Shown here one piece after another: positions 25,622 to 34,333 of a stretch of DNA of 64,000 nucleotides. Each line of letters opens with the position of its first letter. Positions within the stretch are counted from its first letter, which is position 1. The notes under the pieces are model-generated. The model had not been told where the DNA came from, did no database searches, and worked only from the letters and a program-made list of their open reading frames with translations. The position numbers were made by a program, and so were the translations under genes. Origin of the DNA: Streptomyces sp. 840.1 (GTDB lineage Bacteria > Actinomycetota > Actinomycetes > Streptomycetales > Streptomycetaceae); the NCBI RefSeq assembly GCF_003751445.1, contig NZ_RJUU01000001.1:2485001-2549000 (forward strand). The letters run 5' to 3'.

Positions 25622-26842
25622 ATGCGTCCCACAACGGCCTGGCAGGCGATGGCCCAACGCCCGGTGAGTTTCCTGACGTCCAGCTGGCCGTGGCGTTCCC
25701 TGGCCTACCTGGCCGGCGGGGTGGTGGTCGGTGCGGCAGCGACCGTGGCCCTCGTCGCCGGCCTGGCGACGGGGCTCGTGCTCCTGGTCGTCCTGCTCGG
25801 CATCGCACCCCTGGTGGGCCTGGTCCTGGGTTCCACGGTGGTGGCGTCGGTGGAGCGACGGCGGCTGCGGCTGGTCGACCTGGACCCCGTCCCCAACCCG
25901 CACCGCGCCCCACCGGCTCCCGGCTTCAGGGCCTGGGTGGCGACCCGCCTCAAGGAACAGGCCACCTGGCGTGAGCTGATGTTCACCCTGATCTCGGCCG
26001 CCGCACTGTGGTGGCTGGACCTGCTGGTCCTCGGCTTCTCCTTCGGGGTACCCGCGATCACGGTCTCCTCGCTGGACGGCGACACGTGGCCCTGGGCCGT
26101 CTTCGGCGCCACCGTGCTGCTGGCCTCCCCCTACACACTCACCTCCTGGGCGGGCGCACGGGCCGCGATGACCCGCACCTTCCTCGCCCCGCGCGACCAG
26201 GAACTCGGCGAGGAACTGCGCGAGGTGCGCGCCACCCAGTCCCGCCTCCTGGACTCCTTCGACGCCGAACGGATCCGTATCGAGCGCGACCTGCACGATG
26301 GTGCCCAACAGCGCCTCGTCTCCCTGGGCATGACCATCGCGATGCTCCGCCTCGACACCCCGCAGGACTCTCCGCAGTCCGAGCTGCTGACGCAGGCCGA
26401 GACGCAACTGAGCTCTGCGAACCAGGAGTTGCGCGCCCTGATCCGAGGCCTGAACCCGCCCGTCCTGGCCGACCACGGGCTCGTCGCGGCGATCGAGGAC
26501 TACGCGGGCCGGTTCCCGATCCCGGTCACCGTCGACCTGCGGCTGCCCCAGCGGCTGCCGAGGAAGATCGAGACCACCATGTACTTCCTCCTCAACGAGG
26601 CGCTCACGAATATCGCGAAACACAGCGGTGCCAGCACCGCTGCCGTACGCGGCCGTTATCATTCCGATCTGCTGATCCTGGACATCACGGACGACGGCCG
26701 CGGCGGCGTGGACACGGAGGCGGGCAGCGGGGTGACCGGGCTGGCCGACCGGGTCACGGCGCTCGAAGGCCGGATGCGGGTGTCGAGCCCGGCCGGCGGT
26801 CCCACCCTGCTGCACGTGGAGGTACCTTGTCGCTTCGCCTGA
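25622..26842 (+). CDS. Sensor histidine kinase with putative membrane sensor domain
   Basis: A 406-residue kinase from ATG 25622; TACGGT seven bases upstream suggests a leaderless start. Residues 25-180 contain four membrane helices of the actinobacterial 'putative sensor' domain. HisKA_3 box with phospho-His225 (ERDLHDGAQQRLV), then N-box ALTNIAKHSGAS, DDGRGG and GLADRVTALEGR. The response regulator gene overlaps its end by 16 bases. The divergent ABC exporter is the likely regulon member. Confidence 0.94.
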   Translation: MRPTTAWQAMAQRPVSFLTSSWPWRSLAYLAGGVVVGAAATVALVAGLATGLVLLVVLLGIAPLVGLVLGSTVVASVERRRLRLVDLDPVPNPHRAPPAPGFRAWVATRLKEQATWRELMFTLISAAALWWLDLLVLGFSFGVPAITVSSLDGDTWPWAVFGATVLLASPYTLTSWAGARAAMTRTFLAPRDQELGEELREVRATQSRLLDSFDAERIRIERDLHDGAQQRLVSLGMTIAMLRLDTPQDSPQSELLTQAETQLSSANQELRALIRGLNPPVLADHGLVAAIEDYAGRFPIPVTVDLRLPQRLPRKIETTMYFLLNEALTNIAKHSGASTAAVRGRYHSDLLILDITDDGRGGVDTEAGSGVTGLADRVTALEGRMRVSSPAGGPTLLHVEVPCRFA

Positions 26843-27474
26843 TTGTGGCCGAAGACGCCGTCCTGCTGCGTGAAGGCCTCGTCGGCCTGCTGCAACGGGT
26901 CGGACACGAGGTGGTGGCCGCGGTGGGTGACGCCGACGCGCTGGTCGCGGCCGTCCGCGCCGACCGCCCTGACCTGATCGTCACCGACGTACGGATGCCG
27001 CCGACGATGAGCGACGACGGCCTCAAGGCGGCCGTGCGGCTCCGGCAGGAGTTCCCCGGGCTGCCCGTACTCGTGCTCAGCCAGTACGTGGAACGCTCCT
27101 ACGCGCTCGGTCTGCTGGACTCCGGCGGCGGGGCGGGCGTGGGCTATCTGCTCAAGGAGCGGGTGGCGGCGGTCGCCGACTTCACCGCTGCGATCGACCG
27201 CATCGCCGTCGGCGGGACCGTCGTCGACCCCGAGGTGATCCAGCAGCTCGTACGGCTGCGCCAGGACCCCCTGGAACGGCTCAGTCCCCGAGAGCGCGAG
27301 GTCCTCGCGCTGATCGCGCAGGGGCGCTCCAACGCCACCCTCGCGGCCGAACTGTTCATCAGCGAGGCCGCCGTGAACAAGCATGTGGGCAACATCTTCG
27401 CCAAGCTCGACCTGCCCGTCGGAGCCGAGGGGAACCGGCGCGTGCTGGCCGCCCTCGCCTACCTCCGGGCGTGA
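26827..27474 (+). CDS. Response regulator, NarL/LuxR class
   Basis: A 215-residue regulator whose best start is TTG 26827, with GGAGG four bases upstream; the long upstream frame overlaps the kinase and is not coding. Receiver: Glu9-Asp10, phospho-Asp54 in IVTDVRMPP, Lys in YLLKERV. LuxR helix-turn-helix: LSPREREVLALIAQGR and SEAAVNKHVGNIF. It is partner of the upstream kinase, and a plausible activator of the divergent exporter. Confidence 0.93.
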   Translation: MSLRLIVAEDAVLLREGLVGLLQRVGHEVVAAVGDADALVAAVRADRPDLIVTDVRMPPTMSDDGLKAAVRLRQEFPGLPVLVLSQYVERSYALGLLDSGGGAGVGYLLKERVAAVADFTAAIDRIAVGGTVVDPEVIQQLVRLRQDPLERLSPREREVLALIAQGRSNATLAAELFISEAAVNKHVGNIFAKLDLPVGAEGNRRVLAALAYLRA

Positions 27475-27536
27475 CACGGCCTCCTGTTCCCGCAGGCGCT
27501 CCGGCTGAGCAGCCCACGGGCCCGCACGGCGGGGGA

Positions 27537-27569
27537 GGCCCCGCACGCGTCGATCGCGCGTGCGGGGCC
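27537..27569. terminator. Strong hairpin terminator
   Basis: Perfect 13-bp arms (27537-27549 / 27557-27569, GGCCCCGCACGCG) with a 7-nt loop, followed by TTT. It lies between the response regulator (+) and the immunity-like gene (-), and so serves both. Confidence 0.85.
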
Positions 27570-27607
27570 TTTCCGGTGCGCGGTGCGTATACCGGGCGGA
27601 GCTGAGA

Positions 27608-28462
27608 TCAGCACGCCTCGACGCGCTCCGCGATCTCCCGTACCGCGTCGCGGAGTTCCTGGTCCGACAGATCGTCCGGTTCCTTGAGGGCGGGGTCGAT
27701 GGAGTAGTCCTCCAGGAGCGAGAAGACCTGGTCGAAGGCCGTCAGCAGCGGCTCGCGGAGCCGTTCGCCGTTGGCGTCGGACGTGCGGCGGGCCGCCGGC
27801 CAGCCACGGGCGAAGTCCGCCGCGTCGACGGACCCGATGGCGAAGCCGCGCATCAGCTGCAGTTGCCGGGCCGTGCCCGTCCCGGCGGGAACGTCCCCCG
27901 CGCGGCCCCACGCGCGGTGCCGGGGAGGCAGGGACCGAGCGACCGCCTGCAGTTCGGGCCACCGGTGGGCCACGGACCGTGCGTAGCGGGCGAAGCGGGC
28001 CCGGCCTCCGTCCACCCCCTCCGGGACGGCGCCCGCCAGGAACTTGGGCGTGCCCGCCACCAGCGCGTAGCCGGGGCGGGAGAACAGGACCGCGCCCTGC
28101 CGGTCGGAGGCGGCGAGCAGCGCGGGGCACCCGATTCCGTCCAGGGCCGGCGCTCCGGCGCCCGGCACGACCGGTCGCCAGGTGCGGCCGGAGGCGCCCG
28201 GTCCGTTCGTCAGCACCAGCACACCGTCCGCGCCTCCCGCCCGGCAGCCCTCGGTGACGCGCCGGACGAGAGCACCGTCCACGTGCGAGGCGGCGGGGAC
28301 CGGCACGACGGGTTTCGGGCCGTCGGACAGCCAGGCCTCGTCGAAACTCCAGCTGCCGGGGACGAGATCCGGATCTGCGACCCCGTACCCGTGCCCGTCC
28401 GTGCCTCTGTCTCTGTCTCCGTCTCTGTCTCCGTCTCTGCGCGGGGCACTCATGTCGTTCAC
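27608..28462 (-). CDS. Protein with C-terminal colicin-immunity-like domain
   Basis: A 284-residue protein from GTG 28462 (ATG 28453 also possible). The N-terminus has a charged run coded by hexamer repeats (RDGDRDGDRDRG). Residues 35-190 are a globular domain not recognised. The last 80 residues (SVDAADFARGWPAARR, then LLTAFDQVFSLLEDYSID and DLSDQELRDAVREIAERV) match the pattern of colicin D immunity-type helical proteins. No toxin gene is adjacent. It may be an orphan immunity protein; this is inference from a weak similarity. Confidence 0.6.
   Translation of the reverse strand: MNDMSAPRRDGDRDGDRDRGTDGHGYGVADPDLVPGSWSFDEAWLSDGPKPVVPVPAASHVDGALVRRVTEGCRAGGADGVLVLTNGPGASGRTWRPVVPGAGAPALDGIGCPALLAASDRQGAVLFSRPGYALVAGTPKFLAGAVPEGVDGGRARFARYARSVAHRWPELQAVARSLPPRHRAWGRAGDVPAGTGTARQLQLMRGFAIGSVDAADFARGWPAARRTSDANGERLREPLLTAFDQVFSLLEDYSIDPALKEPDDLSDQELRDAVREIAERVEAC
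28405..28440. repeat. Hexanucleotide microsatellite in a coding region
   Basis: Six tandem CTCTGT/CTCCGT hexamers within the 5' end of the immunity-like gene, read in frame as alternating Arg-Asp/Gly-Asp. Length changes in steps of six would keep the frame. Confidence 0.8.
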
Positions 28463-28594
28463 CGGGGAATCCCCTCTCTGTACGGCCGGCCGGATCCTGT
28501 CGAGGGGATACCCGTCACCTTGGCGGGACAGCCGGGAGGGATGCGGGTCCCTGAGTCATACTGGGCCGCCGGGGCCGGGAGGGGCGTAGAGCGT

Positions 28595-29785
28595 ATGAGG
28601 TACGGGGCAGACGGCGCGAGCCTGCCGGAGCATATCGGCGGGTACGCAGTGGAGCGGGAGCTGGGCGCCGGCGGGATGGGCACCGTGTACCTGGCCCGCT
28701 CGCGCGGCGGCCGTGCGGTGGCGGTGAAGGTGGCGCGCCCGGAGCTCGCGTCCGACCCGCACTTCCGGGAGCGGTTCCGCGCCGAGGTCGCGGCCGCGCG
28801 CAGCGTGGGCGGTTTCCACACGGCCCCCGTGGTGGACGCGGACCCGTCGGCGGACGCGCCCTGGCTGGCCACGGCCTACGTACCGGGGCCGACGCTCGCC
28901 GCGCTGCTCGATGCGGAGGGGCCGATGGGCGAGGCCCGGCTGCGGCAGCTCGGGGCGGCGCTCGCCGAGGCGCTGGAGGCGATCCACCGCTGCGGCCTGG
29001 TGCACCGTGACCTGAAACCCGGGAACATCATCATGGCCTCGGACGGGCCCAGGGTCCTCGACTTCGGCATCGCGAAGGCGCTGGAGTCGCCGCGTCTGAC
29101 GGCCACCGGCATGGCCTTCGGCACCCCGGGGTTCCTGTCGCCCGAGCAGGCGCAGGGCCAGGAAGTGGGCCCCGCAGCCGATGTGTTCGCGCTGGGCGCC
29201 GTGCTCGTGGCGGCTGCGGGCGGCAGCGCGTTCGGGGCGGGTACGCCGATGGGCATGATGTACCGGTCGGTGCACGAGCAGCCGGACCTGACCGCCGTAC
29301 CGGACGGGCTGCGCCCGGTCGTGGCGTTGTGCCTGGCGAAGGTCCCGGAGCAACGGCCGTCGCTGGGGCACCTGCTGGACCTGATCGCACCGGCCACCGC
29401 CGGGCACTTCCCCGCGGCGGCCATTCCTCCGCCGCCGTCCCATGCGCCGCACGTCCCTGCCCCGGTGTATCAGGCTCCGGCGGGATACCTCCCGGGGCGC
29501 GAGGTGCCGCCGGACGGCGAAATCGCCTTCGTGGCGGTCGCGCCGGACTGCGCGATCCTGATCGACGGCATGGGTGTCACGCTCGAATTCCGTTACAGGT
29601 CACTGCAGTTCACCTGGGATGAGATCAGGACCGTCGAGTACGCGCCCGAGGGCACCAAGCACCTCAGGGTCGTCGTCCACCTCCATGACGGCACGGCCCA
29701 CCCGTGCCTGCTCGCCGCCCGCAGACGGAGCCGTCTCAGGGAGTGGCTCCAGGACCTCCCGATGATCCTGGCCTGCTTCGCCTGA
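28595..29785 (+). CDS. Cytoplasmic Ser/Thr protein kinase (Hanks type)
   Basis: A 396-residue protein from ATG 28595. The kinase domain (residues 14-270) is complete: Gly loop GAGGMGTVYLA (25-35), Lys45, HRDLKPGN with Asp139, DFG (156-158), and TPGFLSPEQ as the activation-segment end. There is no transmembrane helix or PASTA repeat. A Pro-rich linker (280-310) leads to an 85-residue C-terminal beta domain (GVTLEFRYRSLQFTWDEIRTVEY), possibly PH-like. Substrate unknown. The gene is divergent from the immunity-like gene. Confidence 0.92.
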   Translation: MRYGADGASLPEHIGGYAVERELGAGGMGTVYLARSRGGRAVAVKVARPELASDPHFRERFRAEVAAARSVGGFHTAPVVDADPSADAPWLATAYVPGPTLAALLDAEGPMGEARLRQLGAALAEALEAIHRCGLVHRDLKPGNIIMASDGPRVLDFGIAKALESPRLTATGMAFGTPGFLSPEQAQGQEVGPAADVFALGAVLVAAAGGSAFGAGTPMGMMYRSVHEQPDLTAVPDGLRPVVALCLAKVPEQRPSLGHLLDLIAPATAGHFPAAAIPPPPSHAPHVPAPVYQAPAGYLPGREVPPDGEIAFVAVAPDCAILIDGMGVTLEFRYRSLQFTWDEIRTVEYAPEGTKHLRVVVHLHDGTAHPCLLAARRRSRLREWLQDLPMILACFA

Positions 29786-29960
29786 ACGGTGGCCTGCCTC
29801 TGGCCGGCCGTCGACCGAAGGAGGCCGTGGATACTGGCCGGCACCGACCCGGACCCGGGCGCAGCATGACCCCGGCACGCGGCCGGGCACGCGGTCAGGC
29901 ACGTACCGGGGGTGCCCGGCAGCCCTCGTAGGGCGAACGCGGCCTGCCTCACCCCCACCC

Positions 29961-30338
29961 TCACCCCGCCGCTGTCGCCGCAGACGCCTCGGCCAACTGC
30001 TCGAACGTGTCGTTGAGTACCGCCCTGCGCGCTTCCTTGTACGCGGGTTTCGGCTCCAGGCCGTCGATCGTCCGCTCCCACACCGCCAGGAACGTATCCC
30101 GCCAGGCCCGGATCACCTCGGGAGGCGGGAGGGTCACACCCACCCAGCCCTGGCGGTCCAGTACGAGCAGCAGCTCCAGGTTGCAGGGGACGGTCACGCC
30201 CCAGTACTCATCCGGTTCGAGTTCCACCGGATCGCCGGCCATCGCCTCGGTCACCTCGGCGACCAACCGTGCCACCAGCGACGAGAGATGGTCCGCCGCC
30301 GTGTCGCTGTCGAAGTTGCCCGCGCCCCACGTGCCCAC
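29961..30338 (-). CDS. DUF4259 family protein
   Basis: A 125-residue acidic cytoplasmic protein starting MGTWGAGNFDSDTAADHL, the standard N-terminus of DUF4259. The rest is helical (VARLVAEVTEAM; VIRAWRDTFLAVWERTID). No catalytic motif. The family is often found near contact-dependent toxin or phage loci and may be immunity-like, which is inference. It is divergent from the SMI1/KNR4 gene 123 bases away. Confidence 0.85.
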   Translation of the reverse strand: MGTWGAGNFDSDTAADHLSSLVARLVAEVTEAMAGDPVELEPDEYWGVTVPCNLELLLVLDRQGWVGVTLPPPEVIRAWRDTFLAVWERTIDGLEPKPAYKEARRAVLNDTFEQLAEASAATAAG

Positions 30339-30461
30339 AGTTACGCCTCCGCGTCGTGCGTCGTCGATGCGTTCCGTCGGCCATCACAGCAGACGGCACT
30401 GACACCCACCCGGGACGGCCCGCCCGGGGGCGCGCGGTGGCGGCTGGCAGGATGCGGTGCC

Positions 30462-31166
30462 ATGACCGCACCGATCACCGAGTCCTGGACGCGCATAGAG
30501 AACTGGCTGGCGGCCCACGCGCCGACGACGCACGCCGCGCTGGCGCCGCCCGCGCAGTCGGCGGACATCGCGGCGGCCGAACGTGTCATCGGCCGGCCGC
30601 TCCTGAAGCCACTGGTGATGTCGCTTCTGCGGCACGACGGCATGCGCGACCCGCGGTGCGAGCTGCTGCCGGGCTCCTACCGGCCACTGAGCGCACGGGA
30701 GACGGCGGCCGAATGGCAACTCCTCACCGGCTTCCACGACAAGCGCACGGCGGACGAGTCAGGAGAGGACGTGGACGAGGACTTCGTCCGTACCGGCGTC
30801 AGCGGCCTCCTCTACGGGCACCCCCGGTTGATCCCCGTCGCACGGGACGTCCGCGGGGGTCGCTTGGTGCTGGACCACCGTCCGGTCGCCGACCGGGGAC
30901 GCCTCCACGAAGCCGAGGTGGAGGACGGCATCGTGCGCGGCCGCGACGGCATGTGGGCATCCCTGCCGGTGCTGCTGGAGAGGGTGGCCACGTCGCTGGA
31001 GACCGGCCGGCCCGTCGGCGCCCACGCGCCCGCGGTGGACGAGGGGCAGCGGCTGTACTGGGACTTCGTCCCGCTGCGCGGCGAGCGGAGTCGTCAGGCC
31101 GACGACCCGCTGTCGACGACCAGATCGGTGCCGACCACAGCGCCGGCCAACGGCGAGGAGAGGTAG
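30462..31166 (+). CDS. SMI1/KNR4 (SUKH) family protein
   Basis: A 234-residue protein from ATG 30462, which has CAGGAT eight bases upstream and no ribosome site. The SMI1/KNR4 fold is visible: an N-terminal helix (TESWTRIENWLAAHAP), DIAAAERVIGRPLLKPLVMSLLRHDG, then GYRP-like and W-containing strands and a C-terminal GMWASLPVLLERVATSLETG. SUKH proteins are a common immunity family, also found alone. Its last 73 bases overlap the 3' end of the convergent SDR gene, an unusually long overlap. Confidence 0.85.
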   Translation: MTAPITESWTRIENWLAAHAPTTHAALAPPAQSADIAAAERVIGRPLLKPLVMSLLRHDGMRDPRCELLPGSYRPLSARETAAEWQLLTGFHDKRTADESGEDVDEDFVRTGVSGLLYGHPRLIPVARDVRGGRLVLDHRPVADRGRLHEAEVEDGIVRGRDGMWASLPVLLERVATSLETGRPVGAHAPAVDEGQRLYWDFVPLRGERSRQADDPLSTTRSVPTTAPANGEER

Positions 31167-31852
31167 AGCACGGCGGCCGCCACTTCCTCGGCCTCCGCGA
31201 GCCGCCCGAGCGGGTTCTCCGACTTCATCCGCTCGACCCGGTCGGCCTCGGTCTCGCCCGGCCGCAGTGACATGGGGGCGGCGGAGGCTCCCGGACTGAC
31301 CGCGTTGATGCGGATGCCCTGGTGGATGTGGTCGAGAGCGGCGGCCCGGGTCAGCGCCGAGACCGCGGCCTTCGAAGTGATGTACGGGGCGAGGTTCGGG
31401 ATGCGCAGGTGCGCGCCGAGGTTGGAGGAGATGTTGACGACGACCCCACCGCCGTTCTCCTTCATGTGCGCGATCTCGTGCTTCATCGCCAGCCAGACGC
31501 CCGTGACGTTGGTCCGCAGCACCGCGTCCCAGTCCTCCTCGCTCACCTCGCCGACGGGGCCGGCGCCACGGAGTGTCCCGGCGTTGTTGACCGCGATGTC
31601 GAGCCCGCCGAAACGGGCGACGCTCTCGCTCACGAGGTCCCGGAGCCGGTCGGAGTCGGTGACGTCGGCCGTGACGGCGGCAGCCGTGCCGCCGGCCGCC
31701 TCGATGAGCCGGACCGTCCCGTCCAGCGAGTCCGCGGTGCGGCCCGCAGCGACCACGGACGCGCCCTCGGCGGCGAAGGCGAGCGCGATCGCCCGGCCGA
31801 GGCCGGACCCCGCGCCGGTGACGAGCACAGTCTTGCCGGAGAAGTGGGTCAT
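31094..31852 (-). CDS. Short-chain dehydrogenase/reductase
   Basis: A 252-residue classical SDR from ATG 31852 (AAGGAG ribosome site ten bases upstream; the longer frame to 31900 lacks one). NAD(P) loop TGAGSGLG (12-19), Asn-Asn-Ala-Gly (89-92), catalytic Ser142/143, Tyr157 and Lys161 (YITSK), and a C-terminal DLVVDSGSSA. It oxidises or reduces an unidentified alcohol/ketone. It lies downstream of the TetR gene in the same direction, with its own operator-like site in the 119-bp gap. Confidence 0.93.
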   Translation of the reverse strand: MTHFSGKTVLVTGAGSGLGRAIALAFAAEGASVVAAGRTADSLDGTVRLIEAAGGTAAAVTADVTDSDRLRDLVSESVARFGGLDIAVNNAGTLRGAGPVGEVSEEDWDAVLRTNVTGVWLAMKHEIAHMKENGGGVVVNISSNLGAHLRIPNLAPYITSKAAVSALTRAAALDHIHQGIRINAVSPGASAAPMSLRPGETEADRVERMKSENPLGRLAEAEEVAAAVLYLSSPLAGAVVGTDLVVDSGSSA

Positions 31853-31883
31853 GGTTCGGCAGCTCCTTCGAGTGGTGAGATAT

Positions 31884-31898
31884 TTGATCGATCGTTCC
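31884..31898. promoter_or_regulatory. TetR operator candidate, site 1 (SDR promoter)
   Basis: TTGATCGATCGTTCC, with the inner palindrome GATCGATC extended by CGATCG. It matches site 2 (32579-32593, opposite strand) at 13 of 15 bases. It lies 32 bases upstream of the SDR start. Confidence 0.6.
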
Positions 31899-31971
31899 AT
31901 TATTCGGACAGGCGAGACGTGCCCGTCGGCTCCGGTGAGCCGTGGGAGGGGCCCGGTCCGGTGGGGGTGCC

Positions 31972-32556
31972 TCAGTCCAGCAGGGTCAGTGCCTGTTCGG
32001 CCGCGTCCCGCACCCGGGCGGGATCGCCGGAGGTCTTGCCGACGACCCGCACGCCCTGCAGCAGCACGAGCAGCATGCGGGCCAGTGCGCGCGGATCGCG
32101 GTCCTCGGGCAGCTCGCCCTGGGCTCGCGCCCGTGCGAGGGAGGACTGCAGCAGTGTCTCGAAGTGCTCCCAGCTGATCTCGACCCGGCGGGTCGCCGCA
32201 GGGTCGTGCGGGGCGAGTTCGGCCGCCGTATTGGTAATGAGGCAGCCGTTCGACCCGTCCTCGGGGGAGGTGGCCTCCGCGGTGAAGCGGCGTACCACCG
32301 CCCGTACGGCGGGCAGAGCCGGGCCCGGCTCGGACAGCTCGGCCAGCAGGAGCGGATCGCGCGCCTCGGCGTACCGGTCCAGGGCCTTCAGGTACAGCTC
32401 GTGCTTGTTGCCGAAGGTGGCGTAGATGCTGGCGCGGCCGATGCCGAGGTGCTCGACGAGGTCGGCGACCGACGTCGCCTCGTATCCGCGCCGCCAGAAC
32501 AGCTCGAGCGCCGACTGCAGCGCGGCCTCCGGATCGAATTCCTTGGTTCTGGCCAC
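31972..32556 (-). CDS. TetR-family repressor
   Basis: A 194-residue regulator from GTG 32556; TAGAGT seven bases upstream points to a leaderless start (TTG 32562 is the alternative). Helix-turn-helix: EAALQSALELFWRRGYEATS, VADLVEHLGIGRASIYATFGNKHELYLKAL. The C-terminal ligand domain matches the TetR_C subgroup seen with electrophile or quinone responsive SDR genes (CLITNTAAE, a conserved Cys). Duplicated operator-like sites precede it and the SDR gene it most likely represses. Confidence 0.92.
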   Translation of the reverse strand: MARTKEFDPEAALQSALELFWRRGYEATSVADLVEHLGIGRASIYATFGNKHELYLKALDRYAEARDPLLLAELSEPGPALPAVRAVVRRFTAEATSPEDGSNGCLITNTAAELAPHDPAATRRVEISWEHFETLLQSSLARARAQGELPEDRDPRALARMLLVLLQGVRVVGKTSGDPARVRDAAEQALTLLD

Positions 32557-32578
32557 GTCCAAGACTCTAAGCTAATCC

Positions 32579-32593
32579 AGAACGATCGGTCAA
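32579..32593. promoter_or_regulatory. TetR operator candidate, site 2 (tetR promoter)
   Basis: On the minus strand TTGACCGATCGTTCT, a near copy of site 1. It starts ten bases upstream of the -10 box TAGAGT (32569-32564) of the tetR gene, so binding would repress autogenously. Confidence 0.6.
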
Positions 32594-32666
32594 TAACCGC
32601 GTGGTCGCTGCAAGTTGCGGCAAGTCGCTTTGCGTGTAGCCGTGTTGTGGTCGCGGGCCGACACGA

Positions 32667-32700
32667 CACGGCCCGCCGGGCTGAAGCTCGGCGGGCCGTG
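32667..32700 (-). terminator. Hairpin terminator of the surface-protein gene
   Basis: Perfect 12-bp arms (32667-32678 / 32689-32700, CACGGCCCGCCG) with a ten-base loop, 30 bases after the surface-protein stop codon. Confidence 0.8.
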
Positions 32701-32729
32701 GCGCGTCTCGTGCCGGGATGTCCCGGTCG

Positions 32730-34097
32730 TCAGTTACGGGCCGCGCGGCGGCGGACCAGCAGGACCGTGCCCGCACCCGCGGCAAGGACCGCGGCAGCCG
32801 TGCCCGCCAGGGGGAGGGCCGGACCGGAGCCGGTGTCCGCCAGTCCGCCGTTGCCCGTGGAGCCGGAGGTGCCCGAGGACCCGGTCGTCGTGGAGCCGCC
32901 GGTGCCGGAGCCGCCAGTGGAAGCGGAACCGCCGGTGGAGGTCGCGCCGGAGTCGCCGGTGGAACCGGAACCGCCGCTGGAGGACGTCGAGCCGTCCCCG
33001 CCCGTCGAGCCGCTCCCGCCCGTCGAACCGCCGCTCGTGGACGTGTCGCCCGTGGCGCCGCCGCCCCCCGTCGAGCCGCTGCCGGGGACGTCGAACGTGA
33101 ACGTCGTCGCGTCGTTCTTCTTGTTCGTGTCGTAGGGGCGCGACTTCGTTTCGAGCGCCACCGAACCCTTGGCCCCGGGAACCACCTTGTCGACGCGCAG
33201 CGTGAAGGGGAAGGACTCGGTGGTGTTCTCCCTGACGAAGGTGTATCCGGCGCTCGTGGGGCGGCAGCTGTAGCTGAGGGCACCGGTCTTGTCGCAGTGG
33301 CTGTACGCCTTGGTCACGGTCGTTCCGGCGGGCAGCTTGACCAGGACCCGCGACACCACCGGGCGGAGCTCCTCGTACGCCACCCACGCCGGCCCCGCGT
33401 TGACGAAGTCGGCCTCCAGCGTCACCGTGTTCCCGACGCGGCCGGTCTCCCGTGCGGCGACCTGCAAGTCCGCCGTGTTCACCACGTTCAGGGGTGTGGT
33501 GATGTAGTCCCTGTCGCGGCCGTCCTGCGAGGACGGCCTGTTGCCGTCGCCCACCGGGGTGGTCGGGGGCAGTTCGACCAGCTTCACGGCGGGTGCGGTT
33601 CCCGGTTCGGCGCCCTCGACGAATTCGGCGGGGTCGTAGTTGCTGACCGTCACACCGGTCTGCTCGTACATCGCGTAGTCGAGGACCTTCAGCGAAAGCC
33701 CCTTCTCCGGTGCGTAGATGCCGCCGGCCCTCACCGTCTGGTCGAACTCGCAGACCATGGAGAACCCGCCCGGCTGCCCCTCCTCGGTCGTGGCGGCGTC
33801 GCTGCCCAGGAGAATGCAGTTGGAGGGCAGCTCCCGGTTCAGCAGTCCGCGGCTGAACTCGTAGGACAGGAAGACCTTGTCGTACGCGGTCGTGCCCCTG
33901 TTCGCGAAGGTGCCGGGAATCACCACGCTGCCACCGGGCTCGACTCTGGAGACCGGCGGGAGCGGCCCCACCACCAGACCGGGCCGGCTCTCCTCGGCCG
34001 AGGCGGGCACCGCGGCCAGGGCGATCAGGGTGACGGCGCCGATCGCGGCGGCGGTCCTGCGCAGCGGGCGGCCGGTGGAGGCAACAGTTCGGAGCAT
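32730..34097 (-). CDS. Cell-wall-anchored surface protein with LAXTG sorting signal
   Basis: A 455-residue exported protein from ATG 34097 (AAGGGAA upstream). Signal peptide 1-34 (ending ASAEE). Residues 35-345 hold two beta-sandwich-like domains (FANRGTTAYDKVFLSYEF; DFVNAGPAWVAYEELRPVV), followed by a Gly/Ser/Thr-rich stalk of about 75 residues. The C-terminus has LADTG at residue 419, a hydrophobic helix and RRR, the class E sortase signal of Streptomyces. No sortase gene is in the window. Two Cys pairs may form disulphides. Confidence 0.9.
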   Translation of the reverse strand: MLRTVASTGRPLRRTAAAIGAVTLIALAAVPASAEESRPGLVVGPLPPVSRVEPGGSVVIPGTFANRGTTAYDKVFLSYEFSRGLLNRELPSNCILLGSDAATTEEGQPGGFSMVCEFDQTVRAGGIYAPEKGLSLKVLDYAMYEQTGVTVSNYDPAEFVEGAEPGTAPAVKLVELPPTTPVGDGNRPSSQDGRDRDYITTPLNVVNTADLQVAARETGRVGNTVTLEADFVNAGPAWVAYEELRPVVSRVLVKLPAGTTVTKAYSHCDKTGALSYSCRPTSAGYTFVRENTTESFPFTLRVDKVVPGAKGSVALETKSRPYDTNKKNDATTFTFDVPGSGSTGGGGATGDTSTSGGSTGGSGSTGGDGSTSSSGGSGSTGDSGATSTGGSASTGGSGTGGSTTTGSSGTSGSTGNGGLADTGSGPALPLAGTAAAVLAAGAGTVLLVRRRAARN

Positions 34098-34333
34098 GGT
34101 TTCCCTTGCAGTGAAACGGCGAATACGTACGGGTGAGCGCTGGGGGAACGCGAGTTCCGCCACATCAGACACGCGATGACACCCGACGGTTGTACGGGTC
34201 CGGGGCCCGGCCGAGGGCCGGCCGCCACGGCGAACCCGCCGGTGGCCGGGCCGCGTGCCACCTGCGTTACTGGACCGTGGCCGGCGGCAGCCCCACCCGC
34301 GTACCGCGCCCGGCACCATCCGGAAAGGCTCGT

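Noticed and set aside
22367..27474. Possible antibiotic biosynthetic cluster (exporter, kinase, regulator)
   Set aside because: No biosynthetic enzymes nearby; exporter plus two-component system alone is a resistance/stress module.
28405..28440. Possible CRISPR-like repeat
   Set aside because: Units are six bases without spacers: a coding microsatellite.
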